Shown here: positions 10,480-22,575 of the stretch, in pieces | How the letters are laid out: each line of letters opens with the position of its first letter | How positions within the stretch are numbered: position 1 is the first letter of the stretch | Origin: Welwitschia mirabilis | Lineage: Eukaryota; Gnetophyta; Gnetopsida; Welwitschiales | Length of the DNA stretch: 64,000 nt | Assembly: GCA_051453625.1 (NCBI GenBank) | Contig: JBOZIK010000001.1 | Location: 200,204,171 to 200,268,170 of the forward strand | Direction: 5' to 3' | Notes under the pieces: model-generated | What the model saw: the letters and a program-made list of their open reading frames with translations, nothing else | Databases searched by the model: none | Told to the model about the DNA's origin: nothing | Translations under genes and position numbers: made by a program

Positions 10480-11040
10480 GATATGAACTCACCATTACAC
10501 TGGTGTTACAGTGTGAATTAGTTGTGATACTATTTGGCCAAATTCAACTATCCAGTAAACTATTAAAATATAGTTAAAAATAGTCCTTGAAAAGCCTTGA
10601 CAAAATAGACATGATGAACTTCCTAAAGTATTAACAACCCTTGAATTTCATTTTTGGCTACATAGTATATGTGATGATAAATGAACTAATTATTACACTG
10701 TTATCACAATGTAAGCTAGCCATCACACTATTGCTCATAGCCAAAATAAAGACTAGAATAACTCATCTGGCCCTAAACATACATCATCATGATGCTTTAA
10801 AAATAAAGTAATTTAAAAAATAGTTGATTTTGAATCATAACCAAAATAAATTAGCTATCATACCATTACTAGTTTGAACTAGTTATCACACTATTTACAA
10901 TAGGTGGTACAATCCTCAAACTGAGTTGACAATCCAAAATTACTTGAACTTGTCCTGCATAGCCTTAAATAACTTTACCTAGTCATCATACTATTGTCAT
11001 AGTGTGAACTTTTTATTACACTATTGAATTAGTGCCAAAT
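10480..11040. repeat. Four dispersed copies of a CACACT/AGTGTGA motif
   Basis: Related ~50-bp segments near 10490, 10687, 10855 and 10984 combine forms of ATTACACT, a short spacer, AGTGTGAACT and ATCACACTATT. The half-motifs are mutually inverted, so each unit could fold. Spacing is irregular (about 130-200 bp). They lie in the interior of the tentative element at 10200-14174. Confidence 0.45.
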
Positions 11041-12643
11041 AATGATCATAGGCTAGAACACTTAGAGTGGAGCACAAAGCTTATTAGTGACTTTTTAAAA
11101 CCCATTATACTAGTACATGTTATAAAAAATACAAAAATTAAGGGTGAAAACCTCAAATAATTATCCTATCTATAAATAATAGATAATAGCATGTTTTTTC
11201 CTTTTATTACTAGCTACATAGTCTCGATGATTTCTAGGAACATCATGATGATTACAAATCCATGGTTCTATTTATATAGCACTCTGATTCCTTAAAGGAA
11301 AAAGGGAAGTAAAGTTTCTATTTAGAAAATAAGACACTCATGATCATAATATGTAGAAAACATTAGACAAACATAAAGAAATATTTGAATACCTATATCT
11401 CCATTATATAAAAAAAATATTTAAAAGCATCTACTATAGTTCTTTATATTCTCTAAATGCTCTATTATAGACTTTAACACTCTGTGTTAAAATATTATCA
11501 TGCTTATCCTTAACTAGCCTTCACTTGCATTCATTCAAGAATTGAATTAGTCTATGCATGTTTCCTTCACATAATAAGAGCATAAGATAGACTAAGTCTT
11601 CAAAAATCTAGGACATCCACATAGTTATAATGCAATAACAACAACGATGAGCCCTCAATAAGACCATAAGAAAATGTTTATATGCTTAAATGTATTAAAA
11701 ATACATATTAAAATATATTTGAGCATACTTGGTATATTAGAAGAAGCCATAACTTGAGTAGACTTTATAAATAATCATTTTTAGCTAAACAATGTACCAA
11801 ATAATAGATTGCCAACTTATGTTATAGTGTTTTTAATAGCTAAAGTAGTAAATAGGCAGGTAACATGAAAAACCTTTGAACATTAGAACTCTGCTTCATG
11901 AAATAACTTTAATGTTTACATGTGTGTTCTATCCTAACCTATATATGGCTCTTTGAGAAATAAGAGAATGACATAAAAATATCTATAACTTAAAAAGAAA
12001 GCTATTAATGAGTTATGGATAGAATTCCAAAAACTTTTTAAGTTTCAAAGAATTACTAATCCAATTACCTTTGAGAATGTAAGAAATGATTTTCTATTTG
12101 AAATTAAGGACTTCAAAAGCCACTTAAAAAAAGCCAAAATATTATGTATAGTTAATAGAATCAAGAAGAACATGAGGATGCTAGAACTACAATAGGAAAA
12201 TTCACATTCAAACATTATTTATAGAAAATATGGAAAACACATTTAGTAGAACTAATTGTTTAATAAGTAATCAAAACTAACATCTTTTAGGTAAAAAAGT
12301 AATAAATCCCAATAGTATTACTAAACAAAGCTCCACTAAGAGATGTGGCTTCTCATTTAGAATTTTTCCTATGATGGAGTAGAGTACGTCTAGTATTTTA
12401 TACTATCATCTTAAAATCCTACTATCTTGAAAAATTCTAAGATTATAAAGCATATTAATAATCTTTTCCAGTAAATAGCAATCTTATAATTAAAGTCAAA
12501 CTTTAACAAATGTTAAAAACTCAAGAACAATCACTTTATAACAAAACCATAGAAGAAGCTCATGTACCCTAGACTCATTTTAGAAAGAAAAACTACGATA
12601 AAAACTTTCTATATTAACCTATATTTTGAAGGAAAAATTAGAA

Positions 12644-13320
12644 AGAATAATTACTATCTAAAGACATAAGAACCACTAGAAGCAAGAAAGGAGGACTATT
12701 ATCAACATACTTAATATTATTATTAGAATTTTCTTACATAACTAATAATATCTACTAAATTAAATATAGTATGATATAATGATAAGATTCAACAAAGATA
12801 AAGCTTACAATTAAAGATCATACATGCTATAGTAAAAGATATTGATGTTAAAAAAGCCTAGAACCTACATGTAAAGGACCTAAACCTAATGGTAAAGGAG
12901 CAATAGCCTAAAGGGTAGAAAATGTAATAAGCTAAAAAAGTAGCTTATAAAAATTAAGTTATGTTAAATAGTTCTATAATAAATTTAAAATAATTAAGGG
13001 CTAATTAATGGTAAGACCATGTGTTGATGAAGTATTACATACTAATCAAACATTATCCTCCAAATAAAAGAATGTAGTTCTTGTAAATTTAATCTATTAC
13101 CAATGTCAAGAAGGGAAAATTAACATTAGGTAGAGTTAGAAATGCCAATACAACATGAAGCATGATGAGCCATGCTATTTCATGAAGGCTTAAATAGAAT
13201 CTTAGCTATTTACTATGAAATTTCCCATGTCCACTAGTCCTTTGCTTCTCTTGTAGTTTTAGACATAATAAAGTTTGTCTTTTTTTATTTTGGTGCATAA
13301 ATAATAATTTTATTCTAATT
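12644..13320 (+). repeat. ~680-bp duplication, left copy beside a 100-N gap
   Basis: This block is nearly identical to 13421-14098. The two lie either side of an unsized 100-N gap. The pattern fits two overlapping contigs (for example two haplotypes) that were placed end to end rather than merged. A true tandem duplication is the alternative. No coding sequence is visible. Confidence 0.8.
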
Positions 13321-13420
13321 NNNNNNNNNNNNNNNNNNNNNNNNNNNNNNNNNNNNNNNNNNNNNNNNNNNNNNNNNNNNNNNNNNNNNNNNNNNNNNNN
13401 NNNNNNNNNNNNNNNNNNNN

Positions 13421-14098
13421 AGAAATAATAATTACTATCTAAAGATATGAGAACCACTAGAAGCAAGAAAGGAGGACTATTATCAACATACTTAATATTA
13501 TTATTAAAATTTTCTTACATAACTAATAATATATACTAAATTAAATATAGTATGATACAATGATAAGATTCAATAAAGATAAAGCTTACAATTAAAGATC
13601 ATGCATGCTATAGTAAAATATATTGATGTTAAAAAAGCCTGGAACCTACATGTAAAGCACCTAAACCTAATGGTAAAGGATAAATAGCCTAAAGGGTAGA
13701 AAATGTAGTAAGCTAAAAAAGTAGCTTATAAAAATTAATACAATGTTAAATAGTTCTATAATAAATTTAAAATAATTAAGGGCTAATGAATGGTAAGGTC
13801 ATGTGTTGATGAAGTATTACATACTAATCAAACATTATTCTCCAAATGAAAGAATGTAGTTCTTGTAAATTTAATCTATTACCAATGTCAAGAAGGGGAA
13901 ATTAACATTAGGTAGAGTTAGAAATGCCAATACAACATGAAGTATGGTGAGCCATGTTATTTCATGAAGGCTTAAATAGAATCTTAACTGTTTAATAGGA
14001 AATTTCCCATGTCCAATAGTCCTTTGCTCCTCTTGTAGTTTTAAACATAATAAAGTTTGTCTTTTTTTATTTTTTATGCCTAAATAAGAATTTTATTC
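13421..14098 (+). repeat. ~680-bp duplication, right copy
   Basis: Partner of 12644-13320, with a low density of substitutions and small indels such as AAAGACATAAGAACC versus AAAGATATGAGAACC. The left copy ends in the gap exactly where the right copy continues into the proposed 3' LTR. Confidence 0.8.
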
Positions 14099-14174
14099 TA
14101 ATTTATTCTAAGTATTCATAAATTTTCATATTAATTATTCTAGTACTTTTAGATAAGAAATTAGTTTTGTTACA

Positions 14175-15102
14175 TTTGATGTTAAATATTTTAATTATAA
14201 TCAAATTATTCTTCAAGGTTAAGATAAATAAAAATTTAAATCATGTATATTTGTCTCTAAAGGTTGTAGGATAAGATCTATACTTGTTGACTTAATATAA
14301 GAAATGAATGCAATTTACTTTAGTTGGGGTAACAAAATTCAAATGTTTCTAAAATGCTAAAATTTAAATTTTAAAAATTAATACTTAGATAAGTTTTGAA
14401 CAAATCTTAATTTTTAAGAAAAATTTAAACTAATAATGAAAAAATTTTAAATAATAAAATATTTTTGATGTTATCATTTCATTTATGCCTAATCCAAAAT
14501 AACTTCATTAGGTATTAGCAACATATCTTGTAAAAGTCTTATGCTGGTTGTAGAACCCATTTCTCAAATTTTTTAGATCTAATTTTCTTANNNNNNNNNN
14601 CTAATGTTACTCATTATTACAAACTATTAAAAAACTTTTTGTTGCTTTTCCTAGATCCACAAATGTGATTATATAAAATTTATTTATATTTCTATAACCA
14701 AATGATTGTGTTTCTATTATGTATTTCTCATGAATTACAAGTCAAATTTTATAAAACTACAAATTATTTTAATTCATTTGAGCCTTTATGATTAGATTAA
14801 AAAATTTTATTATTTAATTTCCATTATTTTGCATGTATTAAACCATAATAATTCTTTACTTTACATGAATTACTCAACCTATGCATAATGATCATACCAA
14901 ATGTAAGTCTCATGATTTTGACTTAAGAGTTCACTATGTATAATAGCATGAATATTTATCTCTAAATAATTACATGAATTCAATGAATGTATTTAGGAAT
15001 AATAAATGATTGTAAATGATTTTCTAAATAGCTTTTCCCTTTTTGAAGCCCTTCTTAAATAATACTCTTCTCTCTTTATTAAGGATATGCTTAATGTGCT
15101 TT
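14175..15102. other. A+T-rich intergenic DNA
   Basis: Very A+T-rich, with a 10-N gap at 14591-14600. No gene, RNA or repeat boundary is recognised. Confidence 0.5.
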
Positions 15103-15299
15103 TATTACAAAAACTAAGCAGTGAGAAAAGAAAATAATCTTGGAAAAAAAAGGCACACATAAAATAATTTTGTTATTTCACTTAAATAGATAAAGTTTTA
15201 TCCATGTTAGACATAATGCACTTTAAACATTTTTACAAAAGATAATTATACACTGCTAAATTTCAAAAAACATAATGGTAGGCTTACTTCATCACAACA
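15103..15299 (-). repeat. 3' LTR of miniature copia element
   Basis: 197 bp, aligned with 16471-16667. The outer dinucleotide has decayed from TG to TA at 15103, while the inner end reads CAACA on the plus strand. It is adjoined by a purine tract on the minus strand. Confidence 0.7.
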
Positions 15300-15702
15300 G
15301 TAGTCTCCCTTAAAATAAATTTAAATAAGTTTTATTTCATTAAAGTAAACACACAACATATGATTATTATGGTAGACTAAATAAATATCATATGTTTATT
15401 ATTATATACTTTTATACATAGTTTCTATGGTAATACTTCCATGTTAGGACTTTCATTCTTTATAAGAACATTTAAAATCAATAATTTCTAACTCTAAAGT
15501 AAATTTCAAATTCTGATTCATGGTGATTTTTTATTTTCTAGGCCATGTCTTCTAATGTCTTCCTTTACGAAACAAATACAGGTTACTTTAATTTTGAGTC
15601 AACATTAGTAAAAGCTAGATGCACCCTTTTCTAGTTTTCATCCAATAAGTTATAGAAATAAATTAGATAATCAATCAAGTTAGATACATGCTCATGAGAG
15701 TA

Positions 15703-16005
15703 TCAGAAACAATGATGATTTTTCAATACTATGTCATTATAATCATTATGCATAATTAAATATTTATTATTAATTAAAACGACTAAAGAATCTAAGAGCT
15801 TCAACCATGCATTTCCTTTTAATAGTGTTATAACCATAACTAATAAAGGTACATTAGTTATCTTATGTAAAAAAAGAAAAATGTTTGACATGATAGTTAG
15901 CAAGTTATTTAGCAAAATAGATATGGCATCATTATCATTAATGGGAAATTTAATCACCTCTAATTGGCTCCTTAAGGAGTTAAAAGTATGTACATGACTT
16001 ACCAT
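15703..16005 (-). pseudogene. Copia gag (Retrotran_gag_2/UBN2-type) remnant
   Basis: This 100-codon open stretch begins MVSHVHTFNSLRSQLEVIKF and continues with a NDNDAISILLNNL motif. That matches the plant copia gag pattern in which H-x-x-x-F-x-x-L-x-x-Q-L is followed by a D-x-x-x-x-x-LL-x-x-LP block and a VITLL-type segment. Gag would form the virus-like particle in the cytoplasm. More gag-like sequence continues upstream to about 16070 but with stops, and the zinc knuckle is missing. It is too short for a full gag (usually 250-400 residues) and is probably non-functional. Confidence 0.65.
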
Positions 16006-16455
16006 ATTACTATTCTCTAAAAATTAGAGGTTTCACATCTTCTGCTAAAAATCAACTGCATCTGATGGAGGCTTCATTCTCAAAACATTCTTCCGACTTA
16101 TTCTAAGAATCTTATATAGAGATGCTAGACTTAAGAGATGCAACTAATGATTTCAAAATACTAAGTCCATCACTATAATATGATTAAATTATATTATGTC
16201 CATTTTATACTTATAACAGTATGTTAAGGTTGTGTGGTTATGTTATCAACATGATCTAAGTATCCATCTATAAATGCCAAAGAAAAAGAATAAAACATAT
16301 TTGATTTCTATATGTTCAAATGCTATCTATTAAATTTGTCAATTTAAAGTATGTCCATGATAGTAAAATAATGAATTTTATAGAGAAACTTAAACAAACA
16401 TATATTTCAATCCATGAGGAGGATATTGTTATAAGGTAAGTAATTCTTAGACTGA

Positions 16456-16467
16456 GCTCTAATACCA
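16456..16467 (-). other. Primer-binding site of miniature copia element
   Basis: Read on the minus strand, TGGTATTAGAGC matches the initiator tRNA-Met primer-binding consensus at 11 of 12 positions (one C to T change). It lies three bases inside the 5' LTR end at 16471. Confidence 0.75.
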
Positions 16468-16470
16468 TAA

Positions 16471-16667
16471 TGTTATAAAAATTGTGTGGTAGGAAGAGAA
16501 AATATGCTTGCAAAGAAAAGCCACATATAAAATAATTTTATTATTTATCCTAAATAGATATAAGTTTACCTAGAATAGACATAATAGACTCTATACATTT
16601 CTAGGCATGATGATGATATACTATTAAATTTTAGAAAATGTAATAACATCTCAAATTTATCACAATA
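16471..16667 (-). repeat. 5' LTR of miniature copia element
   Basis: 197 bp. On the plus strand it begins TGTTATAAAAATTG and ends ATCACAATA, so the minus-strand start TG has decayed to TA. Alignment to 15103-15299 runs over the full length. Confidence 0.7.
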
Positions 16668-16820
16668 GATTAACAAAATAAAATTATAAACATGTGTTTT
16701 TTAAAAATAGAATATTATTTATTATTTAGTCTTTATACTTTTTTATCATATTAAAGTGATAATATTAAAGTGACAATATTAATTTGATATTCATGTACTT
16801 ACTATAATTTAAAATGCGTT

Positions 16821-17007
16821 AGCCTTAACTATTTACTATATTGGTAAAGTTAAGGATACCTTGAATTGGGGTTTCAAGTTTAAATCCTCACATTAGCAAG
16901 GGGCATATATGTAGTTGAAGTCTCATGCTAGTACGAGAGTAAAAGCTAAGTGTTATTGAAATTTTGTATAGCACATGCTACCTACCTAATCCTACCCTTA
17001 AAAAAAA
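16821..17007 (+). mobile_element. tRNA-derived SINE-like fragment (tentative)
   Basis: A degenerate pol III B-box (AAGTTTAAATCCTC, about 16876) follows a weak A-box-like segment, and the unit ends in an A-run at 17000-17007. Size and layout fit a plant SINE, but no second copy or target duplication is visible here. Confidence 0.35.
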
Positions 17008-17184
17008 TATAATGGTTTAGAAGATTTTTATCAAGTTANNNNNNNNNNNNNNNNNNNNNNNNNNNNNNNNNNNNNNNNNNNNNNNNNNNNNNNNNNNNNN
17101 NNNNNNNNNNNNNNNNNNNNNNNNNNNNNNNNNNNNNNTACCCTTAAAAAAAATATAATGGTGTAGAAGATTTTTATCAAGTTA
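16993..17184. repeat. 46-bp overlap repeated on both sides of a 100-N gap
   Basis: The bases before the gap (16993-17038) recur immediately after it from 17139 with one visible mismatch (GGTTTAG versus GGTGTAG). This indicates two overlapping contig ends that were not merged. Confidence 0.85.
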
Positions 17185-19870
17185 TAAAATATGTGTATTA
17201 AATGATCTTTAAATTAATTCAATGTGCTCACCTTATATTAAAAATATACTAAAAATAGATTTTAAGCATCCAAATTGCATGATAATTAGTGACAATCAAC
17301 CTTTTATTGCATAGATTTGGTATTGACTTGGATTGAAACTTGATTAGTAAAAATAAAATGTAGTTTTTAAATCCTTAAAATATATAATTTGGTAAATCTA
17401 ATATTGCATTTTTATTTCAAAGTCTATTTTACTAACTTGTTTTCTATATTATTATGTTGATTTATTTAATTATAAAAGATTGATTTAACTATAAAATTAT
17501 CTTAAAGTGGTTACTAATTAAGTTAAAGAAAAAGTAAACGTGATGGTTAGAAGGAAGTTAATACTGGTTTGCTTCTTTAACTTAGATCCTCTTCTATATA
17601 TAGACCCTCAAGCTATTAAGGGTAAAGATAAAGTATGCTTCATGGCTATTTGTATTACTTATAGTTTTTATGTGCTAATAACTACTTTGCACTACTTACT
17701 TAAGGACTTAGTTTATAAAGGATTCAAGCCTTATTAAATCTGTTGTGTACCTTTTGTTGCTTATTTATATTTTTGTTTGTTTATCTTGCTTTATGCCACA
17801 TTTGTTCTTTATAATAATGAAAGGAATTAAAATTTTAAAAATTTAGCTATAATCATTCTTTTGAACTAGGGTTTTTTACTAGTTCTTCAGTAAATAATAT
17901 GAAAATTCCAATTCAAATGGTAACTTGCAATCTAAGATATTATCAAAGTATCACATTCAAGCTTACAACTAGGAAAATGAGTCTAATNNNNNNNNNNNNN
18001 NNNNNNNNNNNNNNNNNNNNNNNNNNNNNNNNNNNNNNNNNNNNNNNNNNNNNNNNNNNNNNNNNNNNNNNNNNNNNNNNNNNNNNNAAGCTTACAACTA
18101 GGAAAATGAGTCTAATATTCTTAAAACTAAATGAAAATCACTTTTTCACATCAAATAAAATTAAAATAATGTAATAAATTATAAGAAAAATTAGATTTTA
18201 AAAATTTTCAAAGACAACCATTTTCATTTTTCTACATTTCTCTCTAGAATTCTAATTCTTTTCCTTTTAAAAGGAATTAAAGTAAATAAAATTTAGTGGT
18301 TTATTTTTTACTTCTTAGGACATATTAGGTTAAAAAAAAAAAATATCCTGTCTTTTACTACTTGATAAATGTTATTTAAGAAAATCTTGAAAATATACCC
18401 TAGCTATTAAGGTAGAGGACAGAAGTCTTAAAATAAAAAACTAGAATCACTAATTATAGTACGGAAAATCATAATTAGTATCTATCCGTAAGAATCATAG
18501 GGAAACTTCAAGGCTTGTAATCATTCATTTGGATTTGTTAAATAATTCCTGAAGAGAGAGTGACGTACATTTAAAAGAGGAAAAATAATAAGTAAAAAAT
18601 TCTCTTTCTAAAAACTAGAAATGATTATTCTTAAGATAATAACCAAGTAATCCTAAATAAAGGAAAACATAAGAGACATCAATATTGCCTCAACTTAATA
18701 ATAGATCGTAAAGAAATAAGAATTTTATGGGTATAAAATAGATTACTTACTATAGATCTCAAATTTCATGAACGTAAATAAAAGAAATTATGCTATCAAA
18801 TTGATATCACTAGCAACTAGTAATAAATTATCTTATTATAAAATGTAGAGAGTGAAAAGAATAAAATATGTCATAGATCTGATACAATAATTATCTACTC
18901 TAATAAAACCCTAATAAAGCATTAAAGGTATTAATACTTAAATAATAAATAATGAAAAAAATCAAGATGGATTATTGTAATCTAAGTAATCATAAATGCA
19001 TCAGCAATGAAAAAGAAAAATTAATTCAATCATAGTTCAAAGTTTATTAATCAAACAGTGAATAATAGTTAGATACAAACTATGCTCTTATACTTGGAAA
19101 GAAAGTTGTCTAATTAAATAATCACTTTTGCATTGCTTAGAGAGGAAGAAATAAGGCTAATAGCTCATGATGAAACAAATCATACCATGGAAGCCATAAT
19201 GGGATTAATGGAAAAAAGGGAAAAATAACAAAGAATCCAAATTCAAATTCAAGACATTTTAATAAAATAGTGATTTTCTAATTATCGAACAATTCGATAA
19301 TCTTCAATTTTAAGATAGGTTATGCTTTTATAGTCTTACAAGAATGGTTTTACATTTAATTTAACTGGCTTAATGCATTAATGTTTAGTGAATCCGATCA
19401 AAGCAAGATTACTTAGTTATTAAGATTAATTAAGTTAAACTTTGTTGTATCTTTCCTAGTTTTTAAGAATTTAACTGATTTTTGCTAGTTTTTATTGATT
19501 TAAATTTACTATTCAATCATTGATCTTCATTTTAACTTTTGTGAAACCCATTATGCTTCATGACACTCATATCAGTATGGATATAGTAATAATGCTAGTT
19601 TGTTTGAGAGCTATGTATTTAGATAAAAATAAAATAGCATATCTTAACCTACATAAAAAATATCAAGTATTAGTTTGTTACAATAAAATTTTAATAAAAA
19701 TTAGGATAAAAAATTGATTAGTTAAAATCCATTACTAAAAACATTATCTATATCCATAAAAATAATTAATTTACTAAACTATGAGGGATTAAAACTATAA
19801 AAATCATGTTGTAATCATGTTTTTATGCTAAATTAAAATTAAGCATTACTCTTAACGTTCAAAATGATAG
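17185..19870. other. A+T-rich intergenic DNA with a contig-overlap gap
   Basis: No family-like protein is visible; the open frame at 17540-17737 (65 codons) matches nothing I know. At 17959-17987 a 29-bp end repeats after the 100-N gap at 18088-18116, another unmerged overlap. Short direct repeats only. Confidence 0.5.
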
Positions 19871-21089
19871 AAGGAAAATTTGTATCTTAAAGATAAAAAT
19901 TGAAAATTAAATCACACAAACAATTTATTACTTAAGAATAAAAAGAGTATAACATTAAAATTGTTAAAACCATGAAAAAATNNNNNNNNNNNNNNNNNNN
20001 NNNNNNNNNNNNNNNNNNNNNNNNNNNNNNNNNNNNNNNNNNNNNNNNNNNNNNNNNNNNNNNNNNNNNNNNNNNNNNNNNGAAAAAATAAAGTATAACT
20101 AAGAGAAAGAATGCATGATGATAAAGAGGAATAGATGTAAGAGGAGAATCCCAATGAGGAAACTTTTTGTTGAATTAAGGATTCTATATGTTGATAGAAT
20201 CAAGAACCCTAGGGGGATGTGAATAGATTCTTTAAAACAAATTATCTAAATAAACTTACAATATAATAAAAACTTGCTCAAAATAAATTGCTAATAAATT
20301 CATGCATACTAAAANNNNNNNNNNNNNNNNNNNNNNNNNNNNNNNNNNNNNNNATAAAGTACCAATCAGATGCACACAAGATTTATAATGGTTTGGAAAA
20401 CCTCTTACTCCACTCTTGATGATTAGCTTATCACTAAGCCTAATCTGGATCTTTGTTAACTATTCCAGTTATTGCAAGTTCACTTATAATCTTTACACAT
20501 AGACTTTTATAGACTAAGTTTCAACCTTTTCAACAGACTTTTGCAAGCTAAGTCTCAACCTTTCAATAGACATTTACAGGTTAAGTCTCAACCTTTTACA
20601 ATATATTGTAGTGATGAGAGAATGTCAAGATGCACTGATGTCACTCGTTCTTCAGTACAATGATTACAATGAAGCTCTTCTTCTGTAAAAGATGTAATAG
20701 TTTAGTGTAAAGTTTTACTTTGAATGTATAGATACAACAAATGATAGATCATCCTTGGTTATGAGTACAATGCTAAGAAGCTACAGTAAATATCACAAGA
20801 TTCAATTTTTCGATCAAGAGTTAAAAAGTATTTTTAGTCATTTCTCTCTTGGCTATTTATATTGGAAGGCTTTTAGGATTTATTACAAGCAAAAATATGC
20901 TTCCAATGGTTATAAATAACTAGCAAATGAATACTCAATGAATACATAATAGATAAATAAATTTAATTTCTATTCTAGCTGGTTGACTTATCAAAAGTCT
21001 AGTCGACCTCTCTTGGTATTGTGACTTACATAAGTTATCCAAGTAAACTTTTTGGTTACCCTAATTTCTTATGGATCCATGTCTGGTTG

Positions 21090-22575
21090 TGTAACACCCC
21101 AACTTTAATTACCCTAATTAAGATTTTTTTTTTTTTTTTGTTATTAACTATCANNNNNNNNNNNNNNNNNNNNNNNNNNNNNNNNNNNNNNNNNNNNNNN
21201 NNNNNNNNNNNNNNNNNNNNNNNNNNNNNNNNNNNNNNNNNNNNNNNNNNNNNGGACATTTATAGACTAAGTCTCAACCATTTCAACAGACTTTTGCAAG
21301 CTAAGTCTCAACCTTTTAATAGACATTTTCAGGCTAAGTTTCAATCTTTCACAATGTATTATAGTGATGAGAGAATGTCAAGATACACTGATGTCACTCA
21401 TTCTTCAGTACAATGATTACAATGAAGCTCTTATTCTGTAAAAGATGTAATAGTGCAGTATAAAATTTTACTTTGAATGTACAGATACAAAAAATGATAG
21501 ATCATCTTTGGTTATGACTACAATGCCAAGAAGCTATAGTAAATATCATAAGATTCAATTTTTTGATCAAGAGTTAAAAGTTTTTTAGTCATCTCTCTAT
21601 TGGCTATTTATATTAGAAGGATTTTAGGATTTATTACAAGCAAAAATGTGCTTCCAATGGCTATAAACAACTAGCAAATGGATACTCAATGAATACATAA
21701 TAAATAAAAAATTTAATTTCTTTTCTAGNNNNNNNNNNNNNNNNNNNTCTAGTCAACCCCTCCTGGTGCTGTGACTTACATAGGTTATCCAAGTAAAATT
21801 TTTGATTACCCTAGCTTCTTACAGATCCATATCTTGTTAACCCCCATTCGGTCACCTGCAACTCTGTCTGGTTATCTGATAGTCGTAATAAAAGTTGATT
21901 CCAATTTCCTGCATTAGGTCTATTTGACCCCTTAAGTGTCCAATCAACCCCTGAATGATTGGCACAGGGATATCAGCTACATTGTGCTCAGGTCTAGTTG
22001 ATCAATTCAAAAGTCTAGTCAACCCCTTGATAATCAGTTCAGGAGTACTATTCTTAAGTTCATAGATCCAGTTGACCCCTTTATAGGTCTAGTCGACCCA
22101 TTGACACTCAGTTTAGGGATACTGGCTCTCAGGATTACATGTCCAGTTGACTCCTTAGAACTCTAGTCGACCCCTCTGAATTTAGTTCAGTTCTGAAAGT
22201 ACGCTCCATGTGCGGTCAACCCTTTGAAAGTTCAGTCAACCCCTCAAGAGGATAAGTAAACTTGAGAAGTTTCTAGTAATTAGATTTTGACATTCATGGC
22301 TTTAACATCTAACTTGCAAGTGGTTAATATTTTTGACACAAGATTCACAAGATTGGCTGTGTAGAAATCATTAGGTTAACATTAATTGGTAACACATAAT
22401 TTAATNNNNNNNNNNNNNNNNNNNNNNNNNNNNNNNNNNNNNNNNNNNNNNNNNNNNNNNNNNNNNNNNNNNNNNNNNNNNNNNNNNNNNNNNNNNNNNN
22501 NNNNNTTAATATCAAAATGTTTTACATAGTTTAGAAACCCTATTAATTAAAGCTTACAAAATGTGGGTTATAACA
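21090..22575. mobile_element. LTR insertion (TGTAACACCCC family) in the 3' LTR
   Basis: The left end TGTAACACCCC at 21090 and right end GTGGGTTATAACA at 22563-22575 are typical LTR termini. Both are flanked by the 5-bp target duplication GGTTG (21085-21089 and 22576-22580). Removing the insertion restores the LTR reading seen in the uninterrupted copy (at about 21835 it reads TTGTTAACCCCC). Only about 64 bp of the left end and 70 bp of the right end are real. The middle is two 100-N gaps plus a misplaced contig, so it could be a solo LTR or a full element. The same right end recurs at 45788-45864. Confidence 0.75.
21254..22405 (-). repeat. Second, uninterrupted copy of the LTR, probably a misplaced haplotig
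   Basis: Bounded on both sides by 100-N gaps, this segment repeats the parts of the 3' LTR found at about 20498-21089 and 22576-23149, but as one continuous piece without the GGTTG-flanked insertion. Its position inside the insertion makes no biological sense, but fits an alternative-haplotype contig dropped into the gap during scaffolding. A nested second element is the less likely alternative. There is a 19-N gap at 21729-21747. Confidence 0.75.

Larger units (their letters stand above)
10200..14174 (+). mobile_element. Possible non-coding LTR retrotransposon
   Basis: A perfect 12-nt primer-binding site lies at 10285-10296. The sequence just before it (about 10207-10282, ending TTTTATCACA) aligns with 14090-14174 (ending TTTTGTTACA), including TTTATTCTAA and AGATAAGAAATTA. 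I read these as the two LTRs, giving very short LTRs of about 80-100 bp and a 3.8-kb interior. The interior is A+T-rich, has no retroviral protein motif, and contains an allele-like duplication around the gap at 13321. No polypurine tract directly precedes 14077, so the 3' boundary is weak. It may be a derivative lacking its coding region, or an over-decayed copia element. Confidence 0.4.
15103..16667 (-). mobile_element. Miniature gag-only Ty1/copia element (non-autonomous)
   Basis: On the minus strand the 5' LTR is 16667-16471 and the 3' LTR 15299-15103, each 197 bp and alignable end to end (shared CACATATAAAATAATTTT-type and AATAGA-type blocks). A primer-binding site lies at 16467-16456 and a purine tract (AAGGGAGACTAC read on the minus strand) directly precedes the 3' LTR at 15311-15300. 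The only recognisable protein remnant is a copia-type gag at 16005-15703. There is no room for protease, integrase, reverse transcriptase or RNase H in the 1.17-kb interior. The organisation resembles TR-GAG elements or an internally deleted copia element. The 5-bp flanks (GCTTT and GATTA) do not match, so it is old or recombined. Confidence 0.72.
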
